Shown in pieces: positions 1-7,001 of a DNA stretch of 16,152 nt. Where the stretch lies: assembly GCA_036555585.1 (NCBI GenBank), contig DATBLE010000032.1, forward strand, positions 1 through 16,152. The letters are read 5' to 3'. Both the position numbers and the translations under genes were made by a program. This DNA comes from DATBLE01 sp036555585. Its GTDB lineage: Bacteria > Actinomycetota > Thermoleophilia > Gaiellales > Gaiellaceae. The first letter of the stretch is position 1. Each line of letters begins with the position of its first letter. The notes beneath the pieces were generated by a model that had not been told where the DNA came from, searched no databases, and saw only the letters and a program-made list of their open reading frames with translations.

Positions 1-303
1 CGTCACCGTCGGCCCGGTCGTCGACAGGTCGACGAAGGTGCGGAGCCCGCCTGCCGCGGCCACCTCGTCCGCAACGGTCCGGACGACGTCGGGCGTCGGC
101 AGGCTGACCAGGACCGTCTCGGCACTCCCGGCGACCTCTGCCGCCGAGGACGCCGCAGTCGCTCCGCGCTCGGCGAGCGCCTCCGCCGCCTCCGGCCTCA
201 CGTCGGCGACGACCACCCGGAACCCGCCGTCGAGGAGCGCCTCCACCATCGGCGTGCCCATCGCGCCGAGCCCGACGAAGCCGACCGGCGGCCCGGCGCT
301 CAC
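1..303 (-). CDS. Beta-hydroxyacid dehydrogenase (3-hydroxyisobutyrate dehydrogenase family), N-terminal part
   Basis: This is the first 101 codons of a gene that runs off the left edge. It starts at GTG (303-301), which overlaps the stop of the preceding decarboxylase gene in a GTGA, so the two are probably translationally coupled. The N-terminus has the Rossmann dinucleotide motif GFVGLGAMGTPM (about residues 8-19) and, near the cut, DLSTTGPT, the conserved substrate-binding loop of this family. Known members oxidise 3-hydroxyisobutyrate or reduce tartronate semialdehyde and related short hydroxyacids with NAD(P). The catalytic Lys lies in the missing part. The substrate cannot be told from this fragment. 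The place behind a GntR regulator and a carboxymuconolactone decarboxylase-like gene suggests catabolism of an organic acid or aromatic breakdown product. Confidence 0.9.
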   Translation of the reverse strand, partial: MSAGPPVGFVGLGAMGTPMVEALLDGGFRVVVADVRPEAAEALAERGATAASSAAEVAGSAETVLVSLPTPDVVRTVADEVAAAGGLRTFVDLSTTGPTVT

Positions 304-725
304 TCGCCGCTCCTCACCGGCGGGGCCGCGCCGTCCGCGGTCTCCTCGTGCTCGAGGTCCTCGAGCGCCGCCTCCGCGACGCGGAACGACTCCATCGCCG
401 CCGGCACGCCGCAGTAGATCGCGGCCTGGAGCAGCACCTCCTGGATCTCCTCGCGACTGCAGCCGTTCCGGACGGCGCCCCGCACGTGCACGCGAAGCTC
501 GTGCGAGCGGTTGAGGGCGGTGAGGATGCCGAGGTTGACGAGGCTGCGTTCCCGGCGGCCGAGGCCGGGCCGGGACCAGATCGCGCCCCAGCAATGCTCG
601 GTGACGAACTCCTGCATCGGCCTCGAGAACTCGCCGGCCCGCGCCAGCGAGCGGTCGACGTGCGAGTCGCCCAGGACCTCGCGCCGGATGCGAAGGCCCT
701 CCTCGAAGCGCCCGTCCTCAGGCAT
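300..725 (-). CDS. 4-carboxymuconolactone decarboxylase family protein (PcaC-like)
   Basis: This 141-residue protein fits the all-helical carboxymuconolactone decarboxylase fold of the AhpD superfamily. The segment from residue 40 (FVTEHCWGAIWSRPGL) through HELRVHVRGAVRNG (75-88) to EEIQEVLLQAAIYCGVPAA (92-110) follows PcaC closely, including His75, His80 and Cys105. PcaC decarboxylates 4-carboxymuconolactone in the protocatechuate branch of the beta-ketoadipate pathway. No other pca gene is in view, so the real substrate may differ. The ATG at 725-723 lies inside the end of the GntR gene (8-nt overlap), and the stop overlaps the next start, so all three are likely one operon. The last 20 residues are acidic and poorly conserved-looking. 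Family call is firm; pathway role is inference. Confidence 0.9.
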   Translation of the reverse strand: MPEDGRFEEGLRIRREVLGDSHVDRSLARAGEFSRPMQEFVTEHCWGAIWSRPGLGRRERSLVNLGILTALNRSHELRVHVRGAVRNGCSREEIQEVLLQAAIYCGVPAAMESFRVAEAALEDLEHEETADGAAPPVRSGE

Positions 726-1458
726 CCGCCGCCCCCTCGCCCGACGACGAGGGCGTGATCTCGATCTGGCGGAACGCGGTCGCCGCCGCCTGCCGCACGT
801 GGAAGGAGGCCGCGGCGGCGGCCGCGTCGGCGTCGCGCCGCTCGATCGCGTCGACGATCGCGCGGATCTCGACGACCGACTGGCGTGGGCGGCCGGGCGC
901 GGTCAGCGACGTCGCCCGCAGCACGGCGACGCGGGCCTGCAGGCCGCCGAGGATGCTCCGGATCGTCTCGTTGTCGGCGCCCTCGAAGAGCACGGCGTAG
1001 AAGCGGTCCTTGCCGTGGAGCACCCCCTCCGCGTCGTCGGCCTCGCCCGCGCGCGTGACCTCGGCCATCGCCTCGCGCAGCGCCGCCACGTGGGCGTCGG
1101 ACGCGTTGCTCACGAACTCGCGCGCGGCCAGGCCCTCGAGCAGCGCCCGAACCTCGTACACCTCCGCCGCCTCCTTCGGCGAGGGGATGGCGACGATCGC
1201 GCCCTTCTGCGGGATGGTCGTGACGAGGCCCTCGGCGGCGAGCTCGCGCAGCGCCTCGCGGATCGTCGTCCGCGACACCCCGATCCGCTCCATCAGCTCG
1301 CGCTCGACGAGCCGCTGCCCCGGCCGGAGCCGCATCTCGACGATCTCGCGCCGGAGGATGTCGGAGACCTGGGTGCGAAGCGGCGCCGCGACCCGCTCGA
1401 GCTGGGGCGCGAGGTCCGGCGCCTCGCCGATCGGGCTGGGCTCGGCCGGAGCGCTCAT
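718..1458 (-). CDS. GntR family transcriptional regulator, FCD (FadR) subfamily
   Basis: The 246-residue protein has a winged helix-turn-helix at about residues 24-92 (recognition region VSRTTIREALRELAAEGLV, 61-79) and an FCD ligand-binding domain at about 95-235. FCD proteins usually bind an organic acid through a metal held by one Asp and three His. Here Asp151 and the last His (His220) are present, but the position after Asp151 is Tyr154 and the usual Glu-His pair is Glu197-Ile198. Two of the three His ligands therefore appear lost, which suggests a metal-independent or altered pocket, as in FadR itself. A GGCGGG ribosome binding site precedes the ATG. It heads the pcaC-like/dehydrogenase operon and is divergent from the SDR gene, so it probably controls both. 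That role is inferred from position. Confidence 0.93.
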   Translation of the reverse strand: MSAPAEPSPIGEAPDLAPQLERVAAPLRTQVSDILRREIVEMRLRPGQRLVERELMERIGVSRTTIREALRELAAEGLVTTIPQKGAIVAIPSPKEAAEVYEVRALLEGLAAREFVSNASDAHVAALREAMAEVTRAGEADDAEGVLHGKDRFYAVLFEGADNETIRSILGGLQARVAVLRATSLTAPGRPRQSVVEIRAIVDAIERRDADAAAAAASFHVRQAAATAFRQIEITPSSSGEGAADA

Positions 1459-1486
1459 CGTCCCGCCTGCCCGTCAGCCTGTCGTC

Positions 1487-1505
1487 TTGACCGATCGTCT
1501 GTCAA
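1487..1505. promoter_or_regulatory. Candidate GntR operator (inverted repeat TTGAC-N9-GTCAA)
   Basis: In the gap between the divergent GntR and SDR genes, TTGAC (1487-1491) and GTCAA (1501-1505) form an inverted repeat with CGATCG near its centre. A third half-site, GTCAA, lies at 1538-1542. The spacing is longer than most known FadR-type operators. Two of these half-sites read as TTGACA on the minus strand, so the repeats overlap possible -35 boxes. Confidence 0.4.
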
Positions 1506-1512
1506 TATGGCA

Positions 1513-1542
1513 ATCCTGCTAGCTCGACCGTCGTCGTGTCAA
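1513..1542 (-). promoter_or_regulatory. Possible promoter of the GntR-pcaC-dehydrogenase operon
   Basis: On the minus strand TTGACA (1542-1537) is followed after 18 nt by CAGGAT (1518-1513). This would start transcription near 1506, just before the inverted repeat at 1487-1505, so regulator bound there could block its own transcription. A second TTGACA at 1505-1500 with CAGGCT 18 nt on is an alternative. The -10 matches are weak. Confidence 0.3.
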
Positions 1543-1550
1543 GTCGGATC

Positions 1551-1558
1551 GGAGGGGG
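1551..1558 (+). promoter_or_regulatory. Strong ribosome binding site of the SDR gene
   Basis: GGAGGGGG lies 6 nt before the ATG at 1565. It fixes the SDR start and contrasts with the leaderless-looking starts elsewhere in the window. Confidence 0.75.
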
Positions 1559-1564
1559 AAAGCC

Positions 1565-2353
1565 ATGGCGTTGCGTGGACTGGCCGGCAAGGTCGCCGTC
1601 GTCACCGGGGCGGCCAGCGGCATCGGAGCGGGCGTGGCGGGCCGGCTGGCCGGCGAGGGGGCGATCGTCGTGCTCGTGGACACCGACGGCGCGGGCGCCG
1701 AGCAGGTCGCCGGCTCGCTGGGCGCCGACTCCCTTGTGGTCGAGGGGGACGTCTCCCGGGAGGAGGACGTCGAGCGCTACACGCAGGCCGCGGTCGAGCG
1801 GTTCGGGCGCATCGACCTGCACCACCTCAATGCCGGCATCGCCGGGACCCTGGCGCTCCTGCCCGACGCGACCGTCGAGGAGTTCGACCGCGTGTTGGCC
1901 GTGAACGTCCGCGGCGTCTTTCTCGGCCTGCGGGCGGCGTTCCGGCAATACGCCCGGCAGGGCGGCACGGGCGCGATCGTCACGACCGCGTCGATCTGCT
2001 CGCTCGGCGGCGGCGCCGACCTCGTCGCGTACCACACCAGCAAGCACGCGATCGTCGGCCTGATGCGCTCGGCCGCCGTCTACGGCGGGCCGATCGGCAT
2101 CCGGGTGAACGCGGTCGCCCCCGGCATCGTCCCGACGAACCTGCTCGGACCGCCCACGACGAGCGCGACGGGCGAATCGGGAACGACCGCCCGGGCCAGG
2201 CTCGCTCCGATGCAGCGCCCGGGATCTACGGACGAGGTCGCCGCCGTGGTCGCCTTCCTGCTCAGCGACGAGGCGTCGTTCGTGACCGGCGACGTCTACT
2301 CGGTCGACGGCGGCGCGGTCGCCGTCAATCCCGTCCGCCCGTACTCGCCCTAG
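1565..2353 (+). CDS. Short-chain dehydrogenase/reductase (SDR), classical type
   Basis: A complete classical SDR of 262 residues. Visible motifs are the nucleotide loop TGAASGIG (14-21), Asp39 at the end of the second strand (favouring NAD(H) over NADP(H)), LNAG (88-91), catalytic Asn114, Ser143, Tyr156 and Lys160 (YHTSK), and the C-terminal VDGG (248-251). It reduces or oxidises an alcohol/ketone pair; the substrate cannot be read from sequence. The loop after the active site (about 193-212, rich in Thr, Ser and Gly) is the variable substrate lid. It is transcribed away from the GntR operon, and a role in the same catabolic pathway is plausible. It ends 9 bp before the stop of the convergent RNase gene, with no terminator between them. 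Confidence 0.93.
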   Translation: MALRGLAGKVAVVTGAASGIGAGVAGRLAGEGAIVVLVDTDGAGAEQVAGSLGADSLVVEGDVSREEDVERYTQAAVERFGRIDLHHLNAGIAGTLALLPDATVEEFDRVLAVNVRGVFLGLRAAFRQYARQGGTGAIVTTASICSLGGGADLVAYHTSKHAIVGLMRSAAVYGGPIGIRVNAVAPGIVPTNLLGPPTTSATGESGTTARARLAPMQRPGSTDEVAAVVAFLLSDEASFVTGDVYSVDGGAVAVNPVRPYSP

Positions 2354-2362
2354 CACCGGAGA

Positions 2363-4018
2363 CTACGCCTCTGCGAGCGAAAGCTCGACCTTCCCTTCCC
2401 AGCGGCGGATCTCCTCGACGCGCACGCCGATCGGGTCGCCGAGCCGGAACACCCCTCCCCCGCGCCGCCCCGCCAATGCGGTGCCGAGCGCATTCAGCTC
2501 GAAGTAGTCGCCGTGCATCCGCCGCGCCGGGAGGAATCCCTCGAACACCTCGCCGAAGCGGGCGAACAGCCCCGAGGGGATGACGCCGGTGATCTCGCCC
2601 TCGAACGCCTCGTCCCAGCCGCGCTCGAACAGCACCCGCTCGAGGAGCCAGGCGAGGCAGATGTCGTCGGCGAGGTACTCGAGCTCGGCCGCCTCCCGCT
2701 CGCGGGCGGAGGTGTGCTCTGCGACGTCGCCGAGCCGGTCGGGGAGCGGCTCGTCCGAGGCGCCGAGCTCGCGCAGGAGCGCACGGTGGACGACGAGATC
2801 GGGGTAGCGGCGGATCGGGCTCGTGAAGTGGCAGTACGCCGGGCTAGCCAGGCCGGAATGGCCGAGGTTGCGCGGGTCGTAGCGCGCCTGCTTCAGCGCC
2901 CGCAGGACGAGCGCCGGGAACGCCTCCCGGCCGCGGCCGGAGCGGGCGACGTAGTCGATCACCCCCTCGCTGATCTCCGCCGCCGCCCGGGCGGCCTCGC
3001 CCGCGCTCGGCCGCTCGGGCACGGGCGGCGTCGGCACGTCGAGGTCCGCGAGCTTGGCGACGAGCAGCGAGACCGACTGCGGGTCCGGCCGCTCGTGGAC
3101 GCGGTAGAGCGCCTCCCGGTTGCGGCCGGCGAGCAGGCCGGCGACCGCCTCGTTCGCCGCGATCATCAGCTCCTCGACGAGCGCGTGCGCCTCGGGCTCG
3201 CCTTCCCACCGCGCCGCCGCGACGCCGCCCTCCCCGTCGAAGTCGAACGCGATCTCCGGCCGCTCGACCCTGAGCGTGCCGCGGGCGAACCGCCGGCGGC
3301 GCAGCTCGCCGGAGTGGGAGGCGGCGAGCTCGAGCTCGTCCGCGACCTGCGCGGGGGCGTCGCGGCGCTGCGCCTGGCCGTAGGTGAGGCGGGCGTCGCT
3401 GCGGATCACGGAGCGGTAGAAGAGCGGCTCTCCCCGCGGCGGGAGCTCGACGGTCACGCAGAGGCGGTCGACCTGCGGCCGCAGCGAGCAGGCGTCGTCC
3501 GAGAGCTCGGGCGGCAGCATCGGCGCCACCAGGCCGGGCACGTAGGTCGAGAACGCCCGTCCGGCCGCACCGTGGTCGAGCGGTGAGCCCGCGGGGACGA
3601 ACGCGGAGACGTCGGCGATGTGCACCCAGGCACGGACGCCGTCGCCCTCGCGACACACCGAGATCGCGTCGTCGAAGTCCTTCGCCGTGTCCGGGTCGAT
3701 CGTGAAGGTGGTCAGGTCGCGCAGGTCGGTCCGCCCATCCACGCCGGGTCCCGACGGATCGAACGGCTCGAACCGGACACGCGCTCCCCGTTCGACCAGC
3801 AGTCCTTCGAGCACAGAGTCGATCCGCTTCGCGGCGCCGAGGACCCGTTCGACCTTCGCCCGCCCCCGTCCGCTCGCGACCACGGCGAGGTCACCGCGCT
3901 CGGCTCCGTGCAGCGCCTTGCGGTCGAGCACGATCGGCGCACCCGGCGAGAAGTACGGCTCACCCACGACCAGCTTGCCCCGGCCAGCCACTTCCACCAC
4001 TGTCCGCACCGGCTCCAT
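2363..4018 (-). CDS. RNB-domain 3'-5' exoribonuclease (RNase R/II family), short form
   Basis: Processive hydrolytic 3'-5' exoribonuclease that would degrade structured or decaying RNA in the cytoplasm. The RNB domain begins about residue 95; IDPDTAKDFDDAIS supplies the four catalytic metal-binding Asp residues (108, 114, 116, 117), and HFTSPIRRYPDLVVHR carries the conserved catalytic Arg. A C-terminal S1 domain occupies about 470-551. The N-terminus (about 5-75) looks like a single cold-shock-type domain. At 551 residues it is shorter than typical RNase R (700-800): the N-terminal helix-turn-helix, part of the cold-shock region and the basic C-terminal tail are missing. The ATG is the first after an in-frame TGA (4039-4037). 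In many Actinobacteria smpB lies between ftsX and this gene; none is present here. Confidence 0.93.
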   Translation of the reverse strand: MEPVRTVVEVAGRGKLVVGEPYFSPGAPIVLDRKALHGAERGDLAVVASGRGRAKVERVLGAAKRIDSVLEGLLVERGARVRFEPFDPSGPGVDGRTDLRDLTTFTIDPDTAKDFDDAISVCREGDGVRAWVHIADVSAFVPAGSPLDHGAAGRAFSTYVPGLVAPMLPPELSDDACSLRPQVDRLCVTVELPPRGEPLFYRSVIRSDARLTYGQAQRRDAPAQVADELELAASHSGELRRRRFARGTLRVERPEIAFDFDGEGGVAAARWEGEPEAHALVEELMIAANEAVAGLLAGRNREALYRVHERPDPQSVSLLVAKLADLDVPTPPVPERPSAGEAARAAAEISEGVIDYVARSGRGREAFPALVLRALKQARYDPRNLGHSGLASPAYCHFTSPIRRYPDLVVHRALLRELGASDEPLPDRLGDVAEHTSAREREAAELEYLADDICLAWLLERVLFERGWDEAFEGEITGVIPSGLFARFGEVFEGFLPARRMHGDYFELNALGTALAGRRGGGVFRLGDPIGVRVEEIRRWEGKVELSLAEA

Positions 4019-4026
4019 CCCGGCCG

Positions 4027-4032
4027 AACCTA
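4027..4032 (-). promoter_or_regulatory. -10 box of the RNase gene (near-leaderless)
   Basis: TAGGTT reads on the minus strand 8 nt before the ATG of the RNase gene. The expected transcription start falls at or within one or two bases of the ATG. No Shine-Dalgarno of usual strength fits between them. The -35 region has no TTGACA match. The gap 4019-4155 holds nothing else except a weak 5-bp inverted repeat at 4091-4106. Confidence 0.45.
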
Positions 4033-4155
4033 CCGCTCACCTGTCGGGGCACCCCGGCCCACCACCCACTGCGAGCGTAGCGAGGAGGATGTCACGTGTC
4101 TGTGACGCTCCGTGCCGAGTTCGTGACTTCGCAGAGAGAGCCGGGGCCGCGGTCG

Positions 4156-5025
4156 CTAGACCTGGAGGAATCGCCGCAGCGTGAGGCCCGTCCCGGAGAC
4201 GCCGAGGGCCAGGCCGATGCCGATCAGGATCAGGGCATTCAGCTCGAACGCCATCGCGTGCGCGTCCTTCGAGTGATGGAGCCCGATCGACGGCAGGACG
4301 ACCGCCTTGCCGACCACGAGCAGCACCACGGCCGCGATCGACCCGGCCAGCCCGCAGATCAGGCCCTCGACCATGAACGGGCCGCGGACGAACCAGTTGG
4401 TCGCTCCGACGAGCTTCATCACCTCGATCTCGCGCCGCCGGGCGAAAATCGAGAGCCGGATGGTGTTGGCGATCAGGAGCGTGGACGCGATCAGGAGCAA
4501 CAGCACGCCGATCAGGCAAACGACGGAGATGATCCCGCCGACCTTGAGCACCCTGTGCGAGGTGCTGCCTCCGTCGTTGACCCGGTCGACGCCCGCCGGG
4601 ATGGGTCGGAGCTGGTTGCGGATGTCGTTGATGTACTCGCCCTTGGTGGGGCGAATCTCGTACGCGTCCGGGTACGGGTTGTAGGCGAGCCCCTTGTTCA
4701 GCTGGGGCAGCCGCTTCTGCATGATCTTCAGCGCCTCTTCCTTCGACACGAAGGTCAGCTTCTCGACCAGCGGGTTCACCTTCGGGTCGAACCGCCGCCC
4801 GATCGCGTTGATCTGCTGCGCCGTGCGGTCGTTCTTGAAGTAGACCTTGACGAGCAGCTGCTGCTTGAGGTGGTCGCTGTACGACAGGACCCACGTGCCC
4901 AGGCCGATCGTCGTTCCGAGCACGAGCATCGCGACGAGCACGGTCATCGTCGCCGCGACCGTCGTCGACATGCTCGCCGTGATCGAGCGCCACGCCTCAC
5001 CGATGATCATCCGCAGGCGCGTCAT
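4156..5025 (-). CDS. ftsX: Cell division permease FtsX
   Basis: Integral membrane partner of FtsE; the FtsEX complex couples ATP hydrolysis to activation of periplasmic or cell-wall peptidoglycan hydrolases at the septum. The 289-residue protein shows the FtsX layout: short cytoplasmic N-terminus, TM1 (about 22-48), a large extracellular domain (about 50-160) containing KVYFKND and FVSKEEAL, then TM2 (about 163-190), TM3 (about 213-240) and TM4 (about 262-284). The charged segment FARRREIEVMKLVGAT after TM2 is the conserved FtsE-contacting region. Its ATG overlaps the ftsE stop as ATGA (5025-5022), so translation is coupled. Length is normal. Confidence 0.96.
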   Translation of the reverse strand: MTRLRMIIGEAWRSITASMSTTVAATMTVLVAMLVLGTTIGLGTWVLSYSDHLKQQLLVKVYFKNDRTAQQINAIGRRFDPKVNPLVEKLTFVSKEEALKIMQKRLPQLNKGLAYNPYPDAYEIRPTKGEYINDIRNQLRPIPAGVDRVNDGGSTSHRVLKVGGIISVVCLIGVLLLLIASTLLIANTIRLSIFARRREIEVMKLVGATNWFVRGPFMVEGLICGLAGSIAAVVLLVVGKAVVLPSIGLHHSKDAHAMAFELNALILIGIGLALGVSGTGLTLRRFLQV

Positions 5026-5705
5026 TCGGTCGTGTACCCACCGCGGCGCTCGTCGCGCGCGAGCCGGCCGCTGTCGAGTGCGATCACACGCTTGCGCATC
5101 TTGTCCACCATCTCGCGGTCGTGCGTGACCATCAGCACCGTCGTCCCGGCGCGGTTGATCCGGTAGAGCAGCTGCATGATCCCGACCGAGGTGTCGGGAT
5201 CGAGGTTGCCGGTCGGCTCGTCGCAGATCAGGAGCGGCGGGTGATTGACGACGGCGCGCGCGATCGAGACGCGCTGCTGCTCGCCGCCCGAGAGCTCCCC
5301 GGGGAGTGAGGTCGCCTTGTGGGCGAGGCCGACCAGCGAGAGCGCCTCCGGCACCTTCTTGCGGATCGACTCCGGCCGGTCGCCCTGCACCTTCAGCGCG
5401 TAGGCGACGTTCTCGGCGGCGGTCCGGTTGGGCAGCAGCTTGAAGTCCTGGAAGACGCAGCCGAGGTTCCGGCGAAGGAGCGGCACCTTCGAGTGCTTCA
5501 GCCGGCCGAGGTCGCGGCCCCCGACGATGATGCGCCCCCTCGTCGGCTCGAGCTCCTTCAGCACCAGTCTGATGATCGTCGACTTGCCCGAGCCGGACGC
5601 GCCGACGACGAAGACGAACTCTCCCTTCTCGATCGCGAACGAGACGTCTCGGAGGGCGACGACGTCCGGGTCGTAGACCTTCGTCACCGCCTCGAAGACG
5701 ATCAT
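5022..5705 (-). CDS. ftsE: Cell division ATP-binding protein FtsE
   Basis: ABC ATPase of the FtsEX complex. From the start MIVFEAVTKVY (227 residues) the order is Walker A GASGSGKST (35-43), Q-loop Gln86 (CVFQDFKLLP), signature LSGGEQQR (138-145), Walker B LLICDEPTGNLD (158-169) and switch His195. This ATG matches the usual FtsE N-terminus, but it has no ribosome binding site and is preceded by an 8-bp G/C hairpin. The frame stays open upstream: an ATG at 5879, only 2 nt after the prfB stop and behind GGGAAGGG in the end of prfB, would add 58 residues rich in Ala, Pro and Glu. About the first 30 codons of that extension lose the G/C third-position bias of the real genes, so I prefer the short form. 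The gene is certain, the start is not. Confidence 0.93.
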   Translation of the reverse strand: MIVFEAVTKVYDPDVVALRDVSFAIEKGEFVFVVGASGSGKSTIIRLVLKELEPTRGRIIVGGRDLGRLKHSKVPLLRRNLGCVFQDFKLLPNRTAAENVAYALKVQGDRPESIRKKVPEALSLVGLAHKATSLPGELSGGEQQRVSIARAVVNHPPLLICDEPTGNLDPDTSVGIMQLLYRINRAGTTVLMVTHDREMVDKMRKRVIALDSGRLARDERRGGYTTE

Positions 5706-5706
5706 C

Positions 5707-5726
5707 GCCGCCGCGGAGGCGGCGGC
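5707..5726. repeat. Perfect 8-bp G/C inverted repeat with 4-nt loop before the ftsE start
   Basis: GCCGCCGC (5707-5714), loop GGAG, then GCGGCGGC (5719-5726). In minus-strand RNA it would fold into an all-G/C stem ending one base before the short ftsE ATG. It may only reflect an Ala-Ala-Ala-Ser-Ala-Ala-Ala codon run if the longer FtsE is translated. Confidence 0.6.
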
Positions 5727-5862
5727 CGGGCGCAGCTCCGGCTCTGCGAGGGCTAGCGGTTCGATCTGGAGGTCGTCTGCTTGCTGCACCGGAAGTGTGT
5801 GCGGCACATCACCATTGGCACGCTCGGCAGAACCCGGGGCCGCACTCGTCGGGGGAAGATCG

Positions 5863-5868
5863 ATTCTA
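5863..5868 (-). promoter_or_regulatory. Possible -10 box for ftsEX
   Basis: TAGAAT reads on the minus strand just after the prfB stop, within CTCGGCTAGAAT, which resembles CTCGGCTAGCCT before prfB. The surrounding 100 bp is less G+C-rich than the genes. No good -35 is visible. It would give ftsEX its own transcript with a leader of about 150 nt to the short start. Confidence 0.35.
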
Positions 5869-5881
5869 GCCGAGTCCATGG

Positions 5882-6989
5882 CTACATGGCCCTTCCCGCC
5901 GCCCGGGCAAGAAGGTAGGCGTGTACGAACTCGTCGAGGTCGCCGTCGAGTACGCCCTGGGCGTTCCCGGCCTCCACGTCGGTGCGGTGATCCTTGACGA
6001 GCTGGTACGGGTGCAGCACATAGCTGCGAATTTGACTCCCGAAGTCGGCTTCCTGCACCGCTCCCCGCTCCTTCGCGAGCTGGGCCTCGCGTCGCTCCTG
6101 CTCCAGCTCGGCGAGCCGTGAGCGCAGGATCCGCAGCGCCGTCTGCTTGTTCGAGGTCTGCGAGCGCTCGTTCTGGCACTGGACGACGATTCCGGTCGGC
6201 AGGTGCGTGACCCGGACGGCGGAGTCGGTCTTGTTCACGTGCTGCCCGCCGGCGCCGCTCGCCCGGTAGGTGTCGATCCGGAGGTCGGCCTCGTCGATCT
6301 CCCCGGCCTCGTCCTCGGCCAGCAACGGGCTGACGATCACCTGCGCGAACGACGTGTGGCGGCGATGCGCCGAGTCGAACGGCGAGAGGCGGACGAGACG
6401 ATGGACGCCCCGCTCCGCCTTGAAGACCCCGTAGGCGTTCTCGCCGCGTGCGGTGAAGGTCGCCGACTTGAGCCCCGCCTCCTCCCCCGGGCTGGCCTCG
6501 AGCAGCTCGGTCCGGAAGGCGCGCCCCTCGGCCCAGCGCAGGTACATGCGCAGGAGGATCTCGGCCCAGTCCTGCGAGTCGGTTCCGCCGGCACCGGCAT
6601 GGATCGTCACGACGGCGTCGCCGCCGTCGTACTCGCCGTTGAACAGCGCGTCCTCCTCCAGGCGGGCCAGCTCGGCGCGGAGCGGGAGCAGGCTGGCCGC
6701 GATCTCGTCGTCCATGTCGCCGTCCATCGCGGCGAGCTCGCGGGCGTCGCGGTACTCCTGGTCGAGCCGGCGGAACCGCTCGAGCCGCTTCGTCACCCGC
6801 GAGTGCTCGGTGCTGATCGCCGCAGCACGCTGCTGATCGTCCCAGAACCCCGGTGCCGCCATTGCCTCCTCGAGCTCGGCTGCGCGCGCCGTCAGCTGGT
6901 CCGGGTCAAAGGTAATCACGGACCCAGGCGAGCTGGGTCCCGATCTCCTCGAGCTGCTGGTCGAGCGTCTGCTCGGGTGCCTCTGCCAT
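5882..6989 (-). CDS. prfB: Peptide chain release factor 2 (RF2), expressed by +1 programmed frameshift
   Basis: RF2 ends translation at UGA and UAA by releasing the peptide from the ribosome. The first frame starts at ATG 6989, the first ATG after an in-frame TAG (7001-6999), and encodes 27 residues ending RDYL before TGA (6908-6906). A +1 slip on CTT at CTTTGAC moves to the main frame at Asp28 and continues 341 codons to TAG at 5884-5882, giving 368 residues, the normal RF2 size. The stop-codon-reading motif SPF (VRLSPFDSAH) and the catalytic GGQ (SGAGGQHVNKTDSA) are both present. A conventional caller would instead start in the main frame upstream (near 7054), producing a false N-terminus. 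ftsE follows, and a leaderless promoter precedes. Confidence 0.95.
6905..6911 (-). other. Programmed +1 frameshift site of prfB (CTTTGAC)
   Basis: CTT TGA C on the minus strand is identical to the classical RF2 autoregulatory slip site: low RF2 slows termination at the poor-context UGAC and the ribosome shifts +1. The AGGGGG stimulator found 3 nt upstream in Escherichia coli is absent; the codons here are TGG GTC CGT GAT TAC. Confidence 0.93.
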
Positions 6990-6995
6990 GGCGTA

Positions 6996-7001
6996 AGGCT
7001 A
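6996..7001 (-). promoter_or_regulatory. -10 box of prfB with leaderless spacing
   Basis: TAGCCT on the minus strand is followed by exactly 6 nt (TACGCC) and the prfB ATG, so transcription should start on the ATG. Its TAG is also an in-frame stop, which rules out an upstream start. No ribosome binding site fits. The -35 region is not consensus. Confidence 0.55.

Noticed and set aside
38..758. Plus-strand frames over the left-edge operon
   Set aside because: Antisense of the dehydrogenase and PcaC-like genes, Pro/Arg/Ser-rich, no start signals.
2513..3586. Plus-strand frame of over 350 codons across the RNase gene
   Set aside because: Antisense shadow of the conserved RNB domain; no motif, and composition is that of a reversed G+C-rich gene.
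4091..4106. Inverted repeat GTCAC-N6-GTGAC after ftsX as a terminator
   Set aside because: The stem is only 5 bp with no U-tract, too weak to call.
5880..6179. ftsE frame extended upstream into prfB
   Set aside because: This part overlaps the well-conserved prfB C-terminus in another frame and has no FtsE similarity.
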